From Amycolatopsis lexingtonensis (lineage in GTDB: Bacteria > Actinomycetota > Actinomycetes > Mycobacteriales > Pseudonocardiaceae): a stretch of 64,000 nucleotides of DNA. A program made the position numbers and the translations under genes. The stretch lies in assembly GCF_014873755.1 (NCBI RefSeq), contig NZ_JADBEG010000001.1:3288501-3352500 (forward strand). The letters are read 5' to 3'. Under the pieces are notes generated by a model. The model searched no databases, had not been told where the DNA came from, and saw only the letters and a list, made by a program, of their open reading frames with translations. Of the stretch, positions 51,157 to 58,747 are shown in pieces. Position 1 is the first letter of the stretch. Each line of letters begins with the position of its first letter.

Positions 51157-51945
51157 ATGACTACTCCAGTTCCCGCAGGCAGCCTCCGGCCCACCCGCAT
51201 CGTGCAGGCCCCGTTCGGCACGGTCACCGTCGAGGACCGCGATCACACCCGCCCCTTCCTCCTGCTGCACGGCGGCGGGGGCCCGGCGACGATGACCGGG
51301 TTCGCGGACCTGCTCGCCCAGCGCACGCACTCCCGCGTGCTGACCCCGACCCACCCCGGCTTCGCGGGCACCCCGCGGGTGCCGGGCGTGGACTCCACCC
51401 GCGCCCTCGCCGCGGCCTACGTCGGCATGCTCGACGAGCTGGGCCTCAGCGACGTCACCGTGATCGGCAACTCCTTCGGCGGCTGGCTGGCCGCGGAGAT
51501 CGCGCTGCTCGGCAGCCCGCGGGTCAGCGGCGCGGTGATCGTCGACGGCATCGGGATCGAGGTCGAGGGGCACCCGGTGACCAGCGTCGCCGGCCTCGCA
51601 CCCGCCGACCTGCAGAAGCTGTCCTTCCACGACCCGCGCAAGGCACCCGCGCCCCCGGCGGCGGGCGGGACCGGACCGAGCCCGGACGTCCTGGCCCTGA
51701 TCTCCTACACCGGCCCGGCCATGTCCGACCCGACCCTGCTGGACCGGCTCGCCACCCTGGGGCACTTCCCCGTGCACGTCGTGTGGGGCGAAAGCGACGG
51801 GATCGTCAGCCCGGAGTACGGCAAGGCGTACGCCGCGGCGATCCCGACGTCGCAGTTCACCCTGCTCCCCCGCTCCGGCCACCTGCCCCAGGTCGAGACG
51901 CCCGAGGAACTCCTCGGCGCCCTCCTCGACCTCGGCACCAACTGA
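51157..51945 (+). CDS. Alpha/beta hydrolase
   Basis: 262 residues. Oxyanion loop LLHGGGGPATM, nucleophile elbow IGNSFGGWLA (Ser near residue 109), Asp in VWGESDGIV and His in RSGHLPQVE. The MhpC-like fold includes C-C hydrolases, haloperoxidase-like esterases and lactonases. No ribosome site is obvious, consistent with a leaderless message. Followed 11 bp later by a metallo-beta-lactamase-fold gene. Confidence 0.9.
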   Translation: MTTPVPAGSLRPTRIVQAPFGTVTVEDRDHTRPFLLLHGGGGPATMTGFADLLAQRTHSRVLTPTHPGFAGTPRVPGVDSTRALAAAYVGMLDELGLSDVTVIGNSFGGWLAAEIALLGSPRVSGAVIVDGIGIEVEGHPVTSVAGLAPADLQKLSFHDPRKAPAPPAAGGTGPSPDVLALISYTGPAMSDPTLLDRLATLGHFPVHVVWGESDGIVSPEYGKAYAAAIPTSQFTLLPRSGHLPQVETPEELLGALLDLGTN

Positions 51946-51956
51946 CGGGGGCGGGC

Positions 51957-52712
51957 ATGGACACCACCCTGGCGGTCACCCGGATCGCCCACGCGTGCCA
52001 GCTGATCGAGCTCGGCGACCTGCGCGTCCTCACCGACCCGTGGTTCACCCAGAGCGCCGTCTACTACCAAGGCGAGCGGCTCGCGGCGCCGCTGTCCACT
52101 TTGGACCACCTGGACGCCGTGGTGATCAGCCACGAGCACTACGACCACTGCGACCTCGACGCCCTGCTGGCGGGCGGGCTCGACCCGGACACCCCGCTCG
52201 TCGGGCCGGGCACCGTCACCACCATCGCGAAGGAAAAGGGCTTCACCCGGCTGCACACCATCGAAGCGTGGGAGTCCACCCGGATCGGGGACCTCACGGT
52301 CACCGCCACGCCGGGCGAGCACGGCGTCCACGAGGTGACGTTCGTGCTCCAGGCAGGCGGCCGCACCGTGTTCTTCGGCGGCGATTCGCTGCGGGTACCC
52401 GAACTCGACCGGATCCCCGACCGGCTCGGGCCGATCGACCTCACGATCCTGCCCACCAACGGCCTCTGCATCCGACCGGCGAACCTGGCCCAAGTGGTGA
52501 TGGACGCCGAAGAAGCCGCGGAGCTGACCGCCGTGCTGCGGCCGAAGCTCGCCATCCCCCACCACTACGCGTTCCACAGCGGCTGGCTCGGCGACCGGAT
52601 GATCACCAAGGGCGACCAGGACCCGCGCCACTACGCCGACGCCGTCGCCCGCCTCGCCCCCGACCTCGACGTGCGCATCGTCCTGCCCGGAGTCCGGGTG
52701 ACCGTCCCGTAG
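51957..52712 (+). CDS. Metallo-beta-lactamase-fold hydrolase (UlaG/RNase Z-like branch)
   Basis: 251 residues. Opens with RIAHACQLIELGDLRVLTDPWF, the branch signature, then the zinc motif ISHEHYDHCD near residue 60, GEHGVHEV, FFGGDS and the final IPHHYAFHSG. The branch includes L-ascorbate-6-P lactonase UlaG and N-acyl-phosphatidylethanolamine phospholipase D-like enzymes. Same operon as the hydrolase upstream. Confidence 0.88.
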   Translation: MDTTLAVTRIAHACQLIELGDLRVLTDPWFTQSAVYYQGERLAAPLSTLDHLDAVVISHEHYDHCDLDALLAGGLDPDTPLVGPGTVTTIAKEKGFTRLHTIEAWESTRIGDLTVTATPGEHGVHEVTFVLQAGGRTVFFGGDSLRVPELDRIPDRLGPIDLTILPTNGLCIRPANLAQVVMDAEEAAELTAVLRPKLAIPHHYAFHSGWLGDRMITKGDQDPRHYADAVARLAPDLDVRIVLPGVRVTVP

Positions 52713-52715
52713 ACG

Positions 52716-53576
52716 TCACGTCAAGTCGCCGGTCAGGTTCTGGGAGCCCAGCACCGCCAGCATGTCGAGGGCGTCGGCGCTGTCGGTGCCCAGCGCCGGG
52801 GTGAACCACAGCAGGCGCTGACGGCCGTCCTCACTGAACAGCGTGAGGCAGTTGACCTCGACCGTGCCCAGTCCCGGGTGGACGATGCGCTTGCGGTCGT
52901 CACGTCGGAAGGCGACGGCGTGCTCGGACCACAGTCCGGCGAACTCGGGCGAGGTCGTCAGCAGCTCCTGGATCATCGACGCGGCTTCGGTGTCGCGGGG
53001 ACCGCGGGCCGCGGCGGCCGCTCGCAGGTCGGCCGTGAACGCGCGCGACTGGGCGTCGTGGTCCGCCTCCGGGTAGAGGCTCCGCGCCGCGGGATCGGTG
53101 AACCACCGGTAGGCGAAGCTCGCGCGCTTGCCGCGGAAGCCCGACTGGTCGCCCAGCAGCGCGACGGCGAGGGGGTTCTGCACCAGTGTGACGTGCAGGT
53201 CGGTGATGACCTGGGCGGGCGTCGAGGGCAGGCGGCCGAGCAGGTCGAGCATCCCGGGGTGGACGTGCGCGGCGGGGCCGGTTTCGGCGGGCACCGGGCG
53301 GGCGGCGAGGTGGAAGAGGTAGTCGCGCTCGTCGCGGGTCAGCCTCAGCGCGCGGGCGAGCGCGGCGAGCATCTGCTCCGACGGCTGCGAGCCGGCGCCC
53401 CGCTCGAGCTCGTTGTAGTAGTCGACGGACGCGCCAGCGAGCTGCGCGACCTCGTCGCGGCGCAACCCCGGGACCCGCCGCCGGGGGCCGGCGACGAACC
53501 CGACGTCGCCGGGGCGGATCCGCTCGCGCCGGGAGCGCAGGAACGCCCCCAGCTCGCTGTACCTCGCGGGACTCAT
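52716..53576 (-). CDS. XRE-family regulator with MmyB-like C-terminal domain (3 of 3)
   Basis: 286 residues from the ATG giving MSPARYSELGAFL. HTH core VPGLRRDEVAQLAGASVDYYNELERGAG; MmyB domain with ITDLHVTLVQNPLAVALLGD and FAGLWSEHAVAFRRDDRKRI. Divergent from a small tautomerase gene, with a CAGGGGA/TCCCCTG dyad between the two. Confidence 0.9.
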   Translation of the reverse strand: MSPARYSELGAFLRSRRERIRPGDVGFVAGPRRRVPGLRRDEVAQLAGASVDYYNELERGAGSQPSEQMLAALARALRLTRDERDYLFHLAARPVPAETGPAAHVHPGMLDLLGRLPSTPAQVITDLHVTLVQNPLAVALLGDQSGFRGKRASFAYRWFTDPAARSLYPEADHDAQSRAFTADLRAAAAARGPRDTEAASMIQELLTTSPEFAGLWSEHAVAFRRDDRKRIVHPGLGTVEVNCLTLFSEDGRQRLLWFTPALGTDSADALDMLAVLGSQNLTGDLT

Positions 53577-53608
53577 GGCTCCAGTCTGCCCGTGCGGTGC
53601 CCGGGACA

Positions 53609-53627
53609 CAGGGGATGACGTCCCCTG
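53609..53627. promoter_or_regulatory. Dyad between XRE regulator and tautomerase
   Basis: CAGGGGA (53609-53615) and TCCCCTG (53621-53627) are perfect 7-bp arms with a 5-nt spacer, the same spacing as the dyad of the XRE/hydrolase pair at 49.5 kb. Confidence 0.5.
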
Positions 53628-53683
53628 GCTCCGGGCCGCGCGCGGGCCGATCGTGGAGGGCACATCGGAGAGAGGAACCACCC

Positions 53684-53890
53684 ATGCCCTTCGCCAACCT
53701 CAAGGTGCCGGCCGGAACGCTGACGCCGGAGTCCAAGAAGAAGCTCCAGGACTCCGTCACGGACGCGTTCGCCGACGTCTACGGGGAACGCGCCCGCCCG
53801 ACCACGCTGGTGATCGTCGAGGAGGTCACCGAGAACGGCTGGAGCCTCGGCGGCACGATCCTCAACGAGGAGGTGCTGGGCCGCAGCTGA
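53684..53890 (+). CDS. 4-oxalocrotonate tautomerase-like small enzyme
   Basis: 68 residues from an ATG behind AGAGAGGAA. MPFANLKVP exposes Pro1 after Met removal, the catalytic base of the tautomerase superfamily; PTTLVIVEEV and the Trp-containing WSLGGTIL strand match 4-OT-like proteins. Isomerises keto-enol pairs, often in aromatic catabolism. The gene is controlled, by position, by the XRE protein. Confidence 0.87.
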   Translation: MPFANLKVPAGTLTPESKKKLQDSVTDAFADVYGERARPTTLVIVEEVTENGWSLGGTILNEEVLGRS

Positions 53891-53891
53891 C

Positions 53892-54833
53892 TCAAGCACC
53901 CGTCAGCTCCGCCGACACCCGCCAGAGCCGCTCCGCCGCGGCCGGGTCGAGGGCCCACGCCTTCACCCCGTGCGGGTGCTCGGCGAGTTCGGCGTCGTCC
54001 GGCACCGGATAGGCCTCCTGACAGTCATCGAGGTAGTGGCCGCCGGTGCGCGCGAACTGCGGTGCGACGGCCGCGACGACGCTCGTCGCCGCGCCCTGCC
54101 CGACGGTCTTGTAGGTGAAGACGCCCGCGGCTTCGGCCTCGGCGAGGGATTTCCGTTGCGCCGGCGTGAAGTTGCGCTGCAGCCCCGTCGCCACCCCGCC
54201 CGGGTTGACGGCGTTCGCGAAGATCCCGTCCGCCGCCCACCGGCGGGTCGCTTCCACCGCGAACAGCGAGTTGGCCGTTTTCGACTGCGCGTAAGCGATT
54301 TGGGGGTCGTACGCGCGGCGGGCGAAGTGCAGGTCGGCGAAGTCGACGCCGGCGCGCATGTGCGCCGTCGAGCTGACCGAGACGATCCGCGCCTCGCCGC
54401 GGTCGGCCGCGCCGCGGGCGAGGGCCGTGTGCAGGCCGGCGGCCAGCGCGAAGTGGCCGAGGTGGTTGGTCGCGAACTGCAGTTCCCAGCCTTCGGCGGT
54501 GTGGGCCGGGCCGCCGGTGACGATGCCCGCGTTGTTCACCAGGAGGTGCAGGGGCCCGGTCCACTCGCGCGTGAACCGGTGGACGGACGCCAGGTCGGCG
54601 AGGTCGAGCCGGGCGACCCGCGACCGGGGTCCCGCGGGCACCGCGGCCGGGTTCCGGACGGCGAGTGTCACCTCGGCCCCCGCGGAGGCCAGCGCGCGGG
54701 CGGTTTCCGCGCCGATCCCGGACGACGCACCGGTGACGATCGCGCGGACGCCGTCGAGGTCGATACCCGCCAGCACTTCGTCCGCGGTACTGGCGGCGGT
54801 GAACGGGGTGGAGATCAGCTCTCGGGCGGTCAT
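53892..54833 (-). CDS. Short-chain dehydrogenase/reductase (retinol dehydrogenase-like)
   Basis: 313 residues from the ATG giving MTARELIS. TGASSGIG, NNAGIVTGG, VSVSSTAH and YAQSK are present. Same layout as the enzyme at 20152 (EGWELQFATNHLGHFALA), so the two are paralogues. Divergent from a TetR regulator with a perfect 8-bp dyad between. Confidence 0.9.
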   Translation of the reverse strand: MTARELISTPFTAASTADEVLAGIDLDGVRAIVTGASSGIGAETARALASAGAEVTLAVRNPAAVPAGPRSRVARLDLADLASVHRFTREWTGPLHLLVNNAGIVTGGPAHTAEGWELQFATNHLGHFALAAGLHTALARGAADRGEARIVSVSSTAHMRAGVDFADLHFARRAYDPQIAYAQSKTANSLFAVEATRRWAADGIFANAVNPGGVATGLQRNFTPAQRKSLAEAEAAGVFTYKTVGQGAATSVVAAVAPQFARTGGHYLDDCQEAYPVPDDAELAEHPHGVKAWALDPAAAERLWRVSAELTGA

Positions 54834-54840
54834 GCCGCCG

Positions 54841-54870
54841 ACTATACAGTTTGAACAGAAGTTGTATAGT
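54841..54870. promoter_or_regulatory. Inverted repeat between SDR and TetR genes
   Basis: ACTATACA (54841-54848) and TGTATAGT (54863-54870) are perfect arms with a 14-nt spacer inside a locally A/T-rich 64-bp divergent promoter region. Likely TetR operator controlling both genes. Confidence 0.6.
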
Positions 54871-54897
54871 TGGTTCAGTCGCCGTAGCATCGGCGCC

Positions 54898-55440
54898 ATG
54901 GCCGTTACCGAAGACGCCGCCGAGCCAGGCCGCCGCGACGCGGTGCTCGAGTCGGCGCTGCTGACGTTCGCCCGGCACGGCTACCGCAAGACCTCGATGG
55001 CCGAGGTCGCGCACGCGGCCCGGATTTCCCGGCCGGGCCTGTACTTCCTGTTCGCGTCCAAAGAGGACTTGTTCCGAGCCGCGGTCACCCGGGCGCTCGA
55101 GCAGGACCTCGCCGCGGCCGAGGAGATTCTCGCCGACGCCGGAAAACCGTTGCCGGAGCGGCTGCTCGGCGCGTTCGACGGGTGGGCCGGCCGCTACGTC
55201 GGGCCGATGAGCCGCGACGTCCCGGCGGTCATCGAGCAGAACCCGGACCTGCTCGGGCCCATCACCCGCACCGCGCCCGAGCGGTTCGAAGAACTCGTCG
55301 TCACCGCGGTGGGCGATCCGGCGGTGGCCCAGACCTTGATCAGCGCGTCGGTCGGGCTCAAGCACCAGGTCGGCACCCGGGAGGCCTACCTCGCCCGGAT
55401 GGCCACCGCGATCGGGCTCCTCGTGCCGGCACCGGCGTGA
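54898..55440 (+). CDS. TetR-family regulator
   Basis: 180 residues. HTH RRDAVLESALLTFARHGYRKTSMAEVAHAARISRPGLYFLFASKEDL. Divergent from the SDR; the operator-like dyad lies in the shared promoter. Confidence 0.92.
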   Translation: MAVTEDAAEPGRRDAVLESALLTFARHGYRKTSMAEVAHAARISRPGLYFLFASKEDLFRAAVTRALEQDLAAAEEILADAGKPLPERLLGAFDGWAGRYVGPMSRDVPAVIEQNPDLLGPITRTAPERFEELVVTAVGDPAVAQTLISASVGLKHQVGTREAYLARMATAIGLLVPAPA

Positions 55441-55443
55441 CGA

Positions 55444-55472
55444 TTGACAAAGGGCGGGCGCGCGGGGACTCT
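55444..55472 (+). promoter_or_regulatory. Probable promoter of the expansin-like gene
   Basis: A perfect TTGACA (55444-55449) is followed after 17 nt by GACTCT (55467-55472), a weak -10. The CebR-like box begins at the end of the -10. Confidence 0.4.
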
Positions 55473-55485
55473 GGGAGCGCTTCCA
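55472..55485. promoter_or_regulatory. CebR-like operator box 2
   Basis: TGGGAGCGCTTCCA matches the CebR consensus at 13 of 14 positions, within a 20-bp near-palindrome (55469-55488). Together with box 1 at 15270 it places two secreted carbohydrate-related genes in one inferred regulon. Confidence 0.7.
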
Positions 55486-55544
55486 GAGAACGCCGCCGGG
55501 GACGTTTTCCGCCTGCCGCGGCACCGAAGGCGGAAGGAGTGTCC

Positions 55545-56828
55545 ATGGGATCCGCCTCCCGCCGGCCGGGCGTGCTCGCCGCGATCGCCATGCTCGTCGT
55601 AGGTGTTTCCGTGCTGTGGCCGTGGCCGTCGGGCGCCGCGCCGGCGACGCCGATCACCGGCAACGCGACCCACTTCGACGCACTGGGTGCGCCCTACGGC
55701 GGCTGCGGCCTGCCGCAGGACGTGCTCGATTCGCCGGACTTCGTCGCCCTCAACGTCTACAACACGCCCGGCGACTACAGCTTCTACCCGCGGCCGATCC
55801 CGCCGTCCCAGGCCGCCAAGATCGGCCTGTGGGACAACGGCCGCAACTGCGGGCGGTTCGTGCAGGTCACCATCGGCGACTACTGCACCGGCGTCAACGA
55901 CGGCGCACCGGGACAACCGTTCTGCCGCAACGGTTCCTGGGTGACCGACGGGTACGCCGGCGCCCGGCTGACCATGGTCGTGGCGGACAGCTGCGGCGAC
56001 GCGAACGCCTGGTGCCGCGACGATCCCGGCCACCTCGACCTCTCGACCGCGTCGCTCAACCGGTTCGTGAAGGACGGTGTCCCGGTCGGGGACATGAACC
56101 CCGCGCACTGGAACAACCGGCAGGTCTCCTGGTCGTACGTGCCCGCCCCGGGCTACACCGGCGACCTCAAGCTCGGCTTTCTCCAAGGCGCGCAACGGTA
56201 CTGGACGGCCATCGCCGTGTCGCACCTGCCCAACGGCGTCCACGGCGTGGAGTTCCTCGGCGCGGACGGCAGCTGGCAGCAGGCGCAACCGGACAGCGAC
56301 CTCGGGGAGGCGTTCATCATCGGCCCGACCGCCACGGCGGGCACCGCGTACGCGATCCGGGTCCGCGACGCGGACGACGCGCTCGTCAACGACGGCCGCG
56401 TCTACCGCTTCACGTTGCCGGACCAGTGCCTTTCGGGGTGCGCGGCCGCCTACACCCCGATCGGCTACACGACCGGGACCGGCACGACCACGACGACCAC
56501 GCCCACCACGACGACCAGCCCGGCCGGGGCGTCGTGCGCGGTGACCTCGGCGGTCACGTCGTCGTGGAACGGCGGGCACCAGCTGGAGTTCACGGTGAAG
56601 AACACCGGCTCGGCCGCCTTGACCGGCTGGACCACGGAGTTCTCGTTCGCGGGCAGCCAGCAGGTGACCAATTCGTGGAACGCCGTGCCCACCCAGACGG
56701 GCCGCCAGGTGCGGGCGGCGAACCAGACCTACAACGGGACACTGGCGGCCGGCGCGACGACGACGTGGGGTGCCGTCGCGACCGGCGCGGCCGAGCCGCT
56801 GGCCGGGCTGGCCTGCACCGCGAGCTGA
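55545..56828 (+). CDS. Secreted expansin-like protein with CBM2 cellulose-binding module
   Basis: 427 residues. Signal peptide about 1-32; double-psi beta-barrel expansin domain with conserved Cys (GGCGLPQDV, NCGRFVQVTIGDYC, DSCGDANAWC) and the Asp-rich DLSTASLNRF; a beta-sandwich region (about 180-300); Thr linker (about 312-326); CBM2 (about 332-427) with W in SSWNGG, TGWTTEFSF and SWNAV. Expansins loosen cellulose without hydrolysis; the CBM targets crystalline cellulose. The CebR-like box and the CBM2 together support a role in cellulose use. Confidence 0.88.
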   Translation: MGSASRRPGVLAAIAMLVVGVSVLWPWPSGAAPATPITGNATHFDALGAPYGGCGLPQDVLDSPDFVALNVYNTPGDYSFYPRPIPPSQAAKIGLWDNGRNCGRFVQVTIGDYCTGVNDGAPGQPFCRNGSWVTDGYAGARLTMVVADSCGDANAWCRDDPGHLDLSTASLNRFVKDGVPVGDMNPAHWNNRQVSWSYVPAPGYTGDLKLGFLQGAQRYWTAIAVSHLPNGVHGVEFLGADGSWQQAQPDSDLGEAFIIGPTATAGTAYAIRVRDADDALVNDGRVYRFTLPDQCLSGCAAAYTPIGYTTGTGTTTTTTPTTTTSPAGASCAVTSAVTSSWNGGHQLEFTVKNTGSAALTGWTTEFSFAGSQQVTNSWNAVPTQTGRQVRAANQTYNGTLAAGATTTWGAVATGAAEPLAGLACTAS

Positions 56829-56831
56829 GCC

Positions 56832-57575
56832 TCAGCCGAGGGTGGCCCAGAACCCGGTCAGCACCGCGGCGGCGCGGGCCGGGTCGTGGGTCATCCACCA
56901 GTGCCCCATTCCTGCGAGGACGGCGACCCTCGCCCCGGCGCGGGCGGCCGCCCGGCGGCGTTGCGCTTCGCTCCCGACCACGTCGTCGGCCGTGGCCAAG
57001 ATAGCCAGCCCCGGCCGAACCGCCGCCCGTTCCAGCGGCAAGCCCAGGCCTGGCTCGCCGGCAGACCGGTACACCGAGAGCACCGCTCGCCCCATCACCT
57101 CGTCCTGCCCAGCCGCGACACGAGCCGCGACAGCCTCGCCCATCCCCCGCTCCACCAGCACCGCCGTCCGCGCCTCGGCTGTGCCGCCGAACCGCTGCGC
57201 GACGTCGGCCTCGCCCACCCCGGGTGTCCGCCAGCGGCGGGCGAGTTCGTGCCACTCGTAGCCCGGGTCGAACATCCCCAGCCCGTCGCTGACCCAGCTG
57301 CGGACCAGGTCCGGGCGGCTCAGCACGACGTTGACGACGTGCCCGCCGCCGAGGTCGTGACCCACGAGGTCCACCGGCTCGCCGAACGCTTCCAGTTCGC
57401 CGATCAGCCAGTCGCGGTACTCCACGCGGGTGGCGCCGAACCCGGCGGGCAGCGGCGCGCCGAAACCGGGCGGCGACAGGCAGACCAGGTCCGGCCGCAC
57501 CGGGGCGAGTTCCGCCAGCAGCAGGTCCCAGACCGCCGCCGTCTCCGGGTTGCCGTGGACGAACACCGCGGGCAT
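56832..57575 (-). CDS. Alpha/beta hydrolase (haloalkane dehalogenase/epoxide hydrolase-like)
   Basis: 247 residues; ATG overlaps the stop of the upstream gene (TGATG). FVHGNPETAAVWD oxyanion motif and nucleophile elbow VGHDLGGGHV, where Asp replaces Ser. An Asp nucleophile is typical of haloalkane dehalogenases and epoxide hydrolases, and here is the clearest clue to activity. A late His is in LAGMGHWWMTHDP. Same operon as the small DUF1330-like gene. Confidence 0.85.
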   Translation of the reverse strand: MPAVFVHGNPETAAVWDLLLAELAPVRPDLVCLSPPGFGAPLPAGFGATRVEYRDWLIGELEAFGEPVDLVGHDLGGGHVVNVVLSRPDLVRSWVSDGLGMFDPGYEWHELARRWRTPGVGEADVAQRFGGTAEARTAVLVERGMGEAVAARVAAGQDEVMGRAVLSVYRSAGEPGLGLPLERAAVRPGLAILATADDVVGSEAQRRRAAARAGARVAVLAGMGHWWMTHDPARAAAVLTGFWATLG

Positions 57576-57943
57576 CAGGCCGCCACCGGTGTCGTCGGCT
57601 GCAGGACCGATTCCACCAGCGCCTCGGCGCGCAGGTGGGCGATCGCCTGGTATTCGGGGTCGCGGACCATGGCCGCGAACGCCTTCCGGTCCGGGTAGCG
57701 GACCAGCACCACCATGTCCCACGCCTGCCCGTCCTCCGCGACGAGCGCCGGGCCGCCGGTCCCGAGGTACTCGACCTTCAGGCCGTAACGCGGGTTGAGC
57801 TCGCGGCGCAGGGCTTCGGCGTAGCGCTGGTAGCTCTCCCGGCCGCCGTCCGGGCGGAACCGCAGCAGGTTGAGCATCACGACCGGGCCGCCGGGGTCGT
57901 CGGCGAGCAGGGCGTCGAGGGCGTGTTCTTCGATTTCGATCAT
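57575..57943 (-). CDS. DUF1330-like ferredoxin-fold small protein
   Basis: 122 residues from the ATG behind GGAGGTCC. Contains GGPVVMLNLLRFRPDGGRESYQRYAEAL and WDMVVLVRYPDRKAFAAMV, the dimeric alpha/beta-barrel pattern of DUF1330 and related small oxygenase- or isomerase-like proteins. Function unknown. First gene of the leftward pair with the dehalogenase-like hydrolase, and divergent from a TetR gene. Confidence 0.8.
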   Translation of the reverse strand: MIEIEEHALDALLADDPGGPVVMLNLLRFRPDGGRESYQRYAEALRRELNPRYGLKVEYLGTGGPALVAEDGQAWDMVVLVRYPDRKAFAAMVRDPEYQAIAHLRAEALVESVLQPTTPVAA

Positions 57944-57973
57944 CAGGACCTCCTGGACCGCCACTGTACACAT

Positions 57974-57995
57974 ACTTGTTGAACAACACGCAAGT
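57974..57995. promoter_or_regulatory. Possible operator between DUF1330-like and TetR genes
   Basis: ACTTG and CAAGT bound this stretch and a TTGTTgAACAA palindrome lies inside (57976-57986). It is in the 72-bp divergent spacer, upstream of the tetR-like ATG. Confidence 0.35.
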
Positions 57996-58015
57996 TAGTT
58001 TGCTAGGCTCGGCTC

Positions 58016-58627
58016 ATGCCTCCCACCCGACGCACCCAGCAGGAACGCCGCGACCAGGCCGAAGCCGCGATCCTGGCCGCCGCCGCCGAACTCGTCGTCG
58101 AGCAGGGTGTGCGTTCGCTGACGCTCGCCCGCGTCGGGGAACGCGCCGGGTACAGCCGCGGCATCGTCACCCACCACTTCGGCGGGAAGCAGGCGCTGGT
58201 CGAACGGCTGGCGCGCGCCACGCAGGCCGGGTTCGTCCCGGGCCTCGAGGACCTGCCGCCGGGCCTCGACCGGCTGCTGCGGCTGATCGACGGCTACCTC
58301 GGCGAGCTCGGCCGGATCAGCGTGTTCAACCAGGCTTTCCTGCTGCTGTGGGCGGAAGCCGCCACCCAGCCCGACCTGGCCCCGATCTTCCGCGAACGGG
58401 ACGCCGCCTTCCGGGCGGACCTGCGCGAAGACGTCGAGGCCGGCATCGCGGACGGCAGCATCGCCGCCGACGCGGGCGCGGACGAAGTCGCGACCGCCGT
58501 CGTCGGGCAGCTGCGCGGGATCGCGCTGCAGCGGCTGCTCGATCCGGGGAGCGTCGACACCGAGGCGCTGCGCCGGACCGTCACCGGCCAGTGGCGCCGC
58601 GCCCTGTCCCCCGGACTCGGCGTCTGA
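58016..58627 (+). CDS. TetR-family regulator
   Basis: 203 residues. HTH AILAAAAELVVEQGVRSLTLARVGERAGYSRGIVTHHFGGKQALVERL. Divergent from the DUF1330-like/hydrolase pair, which it probably represses. Confidence 0.92.
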   Translation: MPPTRRTQQERRDQAEAAILAAAAELVVEQGVRSLTLARVGERAGYSRGIVTHHFGGKQALVERLARATQAGFVPGLEDLPPGLDRLLRLIDGYLGELGRISVFNQAFLLLWAEAATQPDLAPIFRERDAAFRADLREDVEAGIADGSIAADAGADEVATAVVGQLRGIALQRLLDPGSVDTEALRRTVTGQWRRALSPGLGV

Positions 58628-58651
58628 CGGGAACCTCGGCAGTCGGCCGTT

Positions 58652-58677
58652 CAGATACCGACATTTGGCGGTATCTG
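58652..58677. promoter_or_regulatory. Inverted repeat after TetR and before GH2
   Basis: CAGATACCG (58652-58660) and CGGTATCTG (58669-58677) are perfect 9-bp arms with an 8-nt spacer, 24 bp after the tetR-like stop. It may be a terminator for that gene or a further operator of the GH2 gene. Confidence 0.5.
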
Positions 58678-58712
58678 GGAGTCCAACTTGTCTGATTGGA
58701 TCGCCCAGAGCG

Positions 58713-58730
58713 TTTTACAACGTTGTAAAA
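58713..58730. promoter_or_regulatory. Perfect 18-bp palindrome before the GH2 gene
   Basis: TTTTACAACGTTGTAAAA is a perfect palindrome of the LacI-family operator type (central CG, A/T outer arms), ending 17 bp before the chosen start codon. It resembles sites of carbohydrate repressors; the cognate regulator is not in the window. Confidence 0.65.
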
Positions 58731-58747
58731 GTGAAGGGTCCTCGCCG

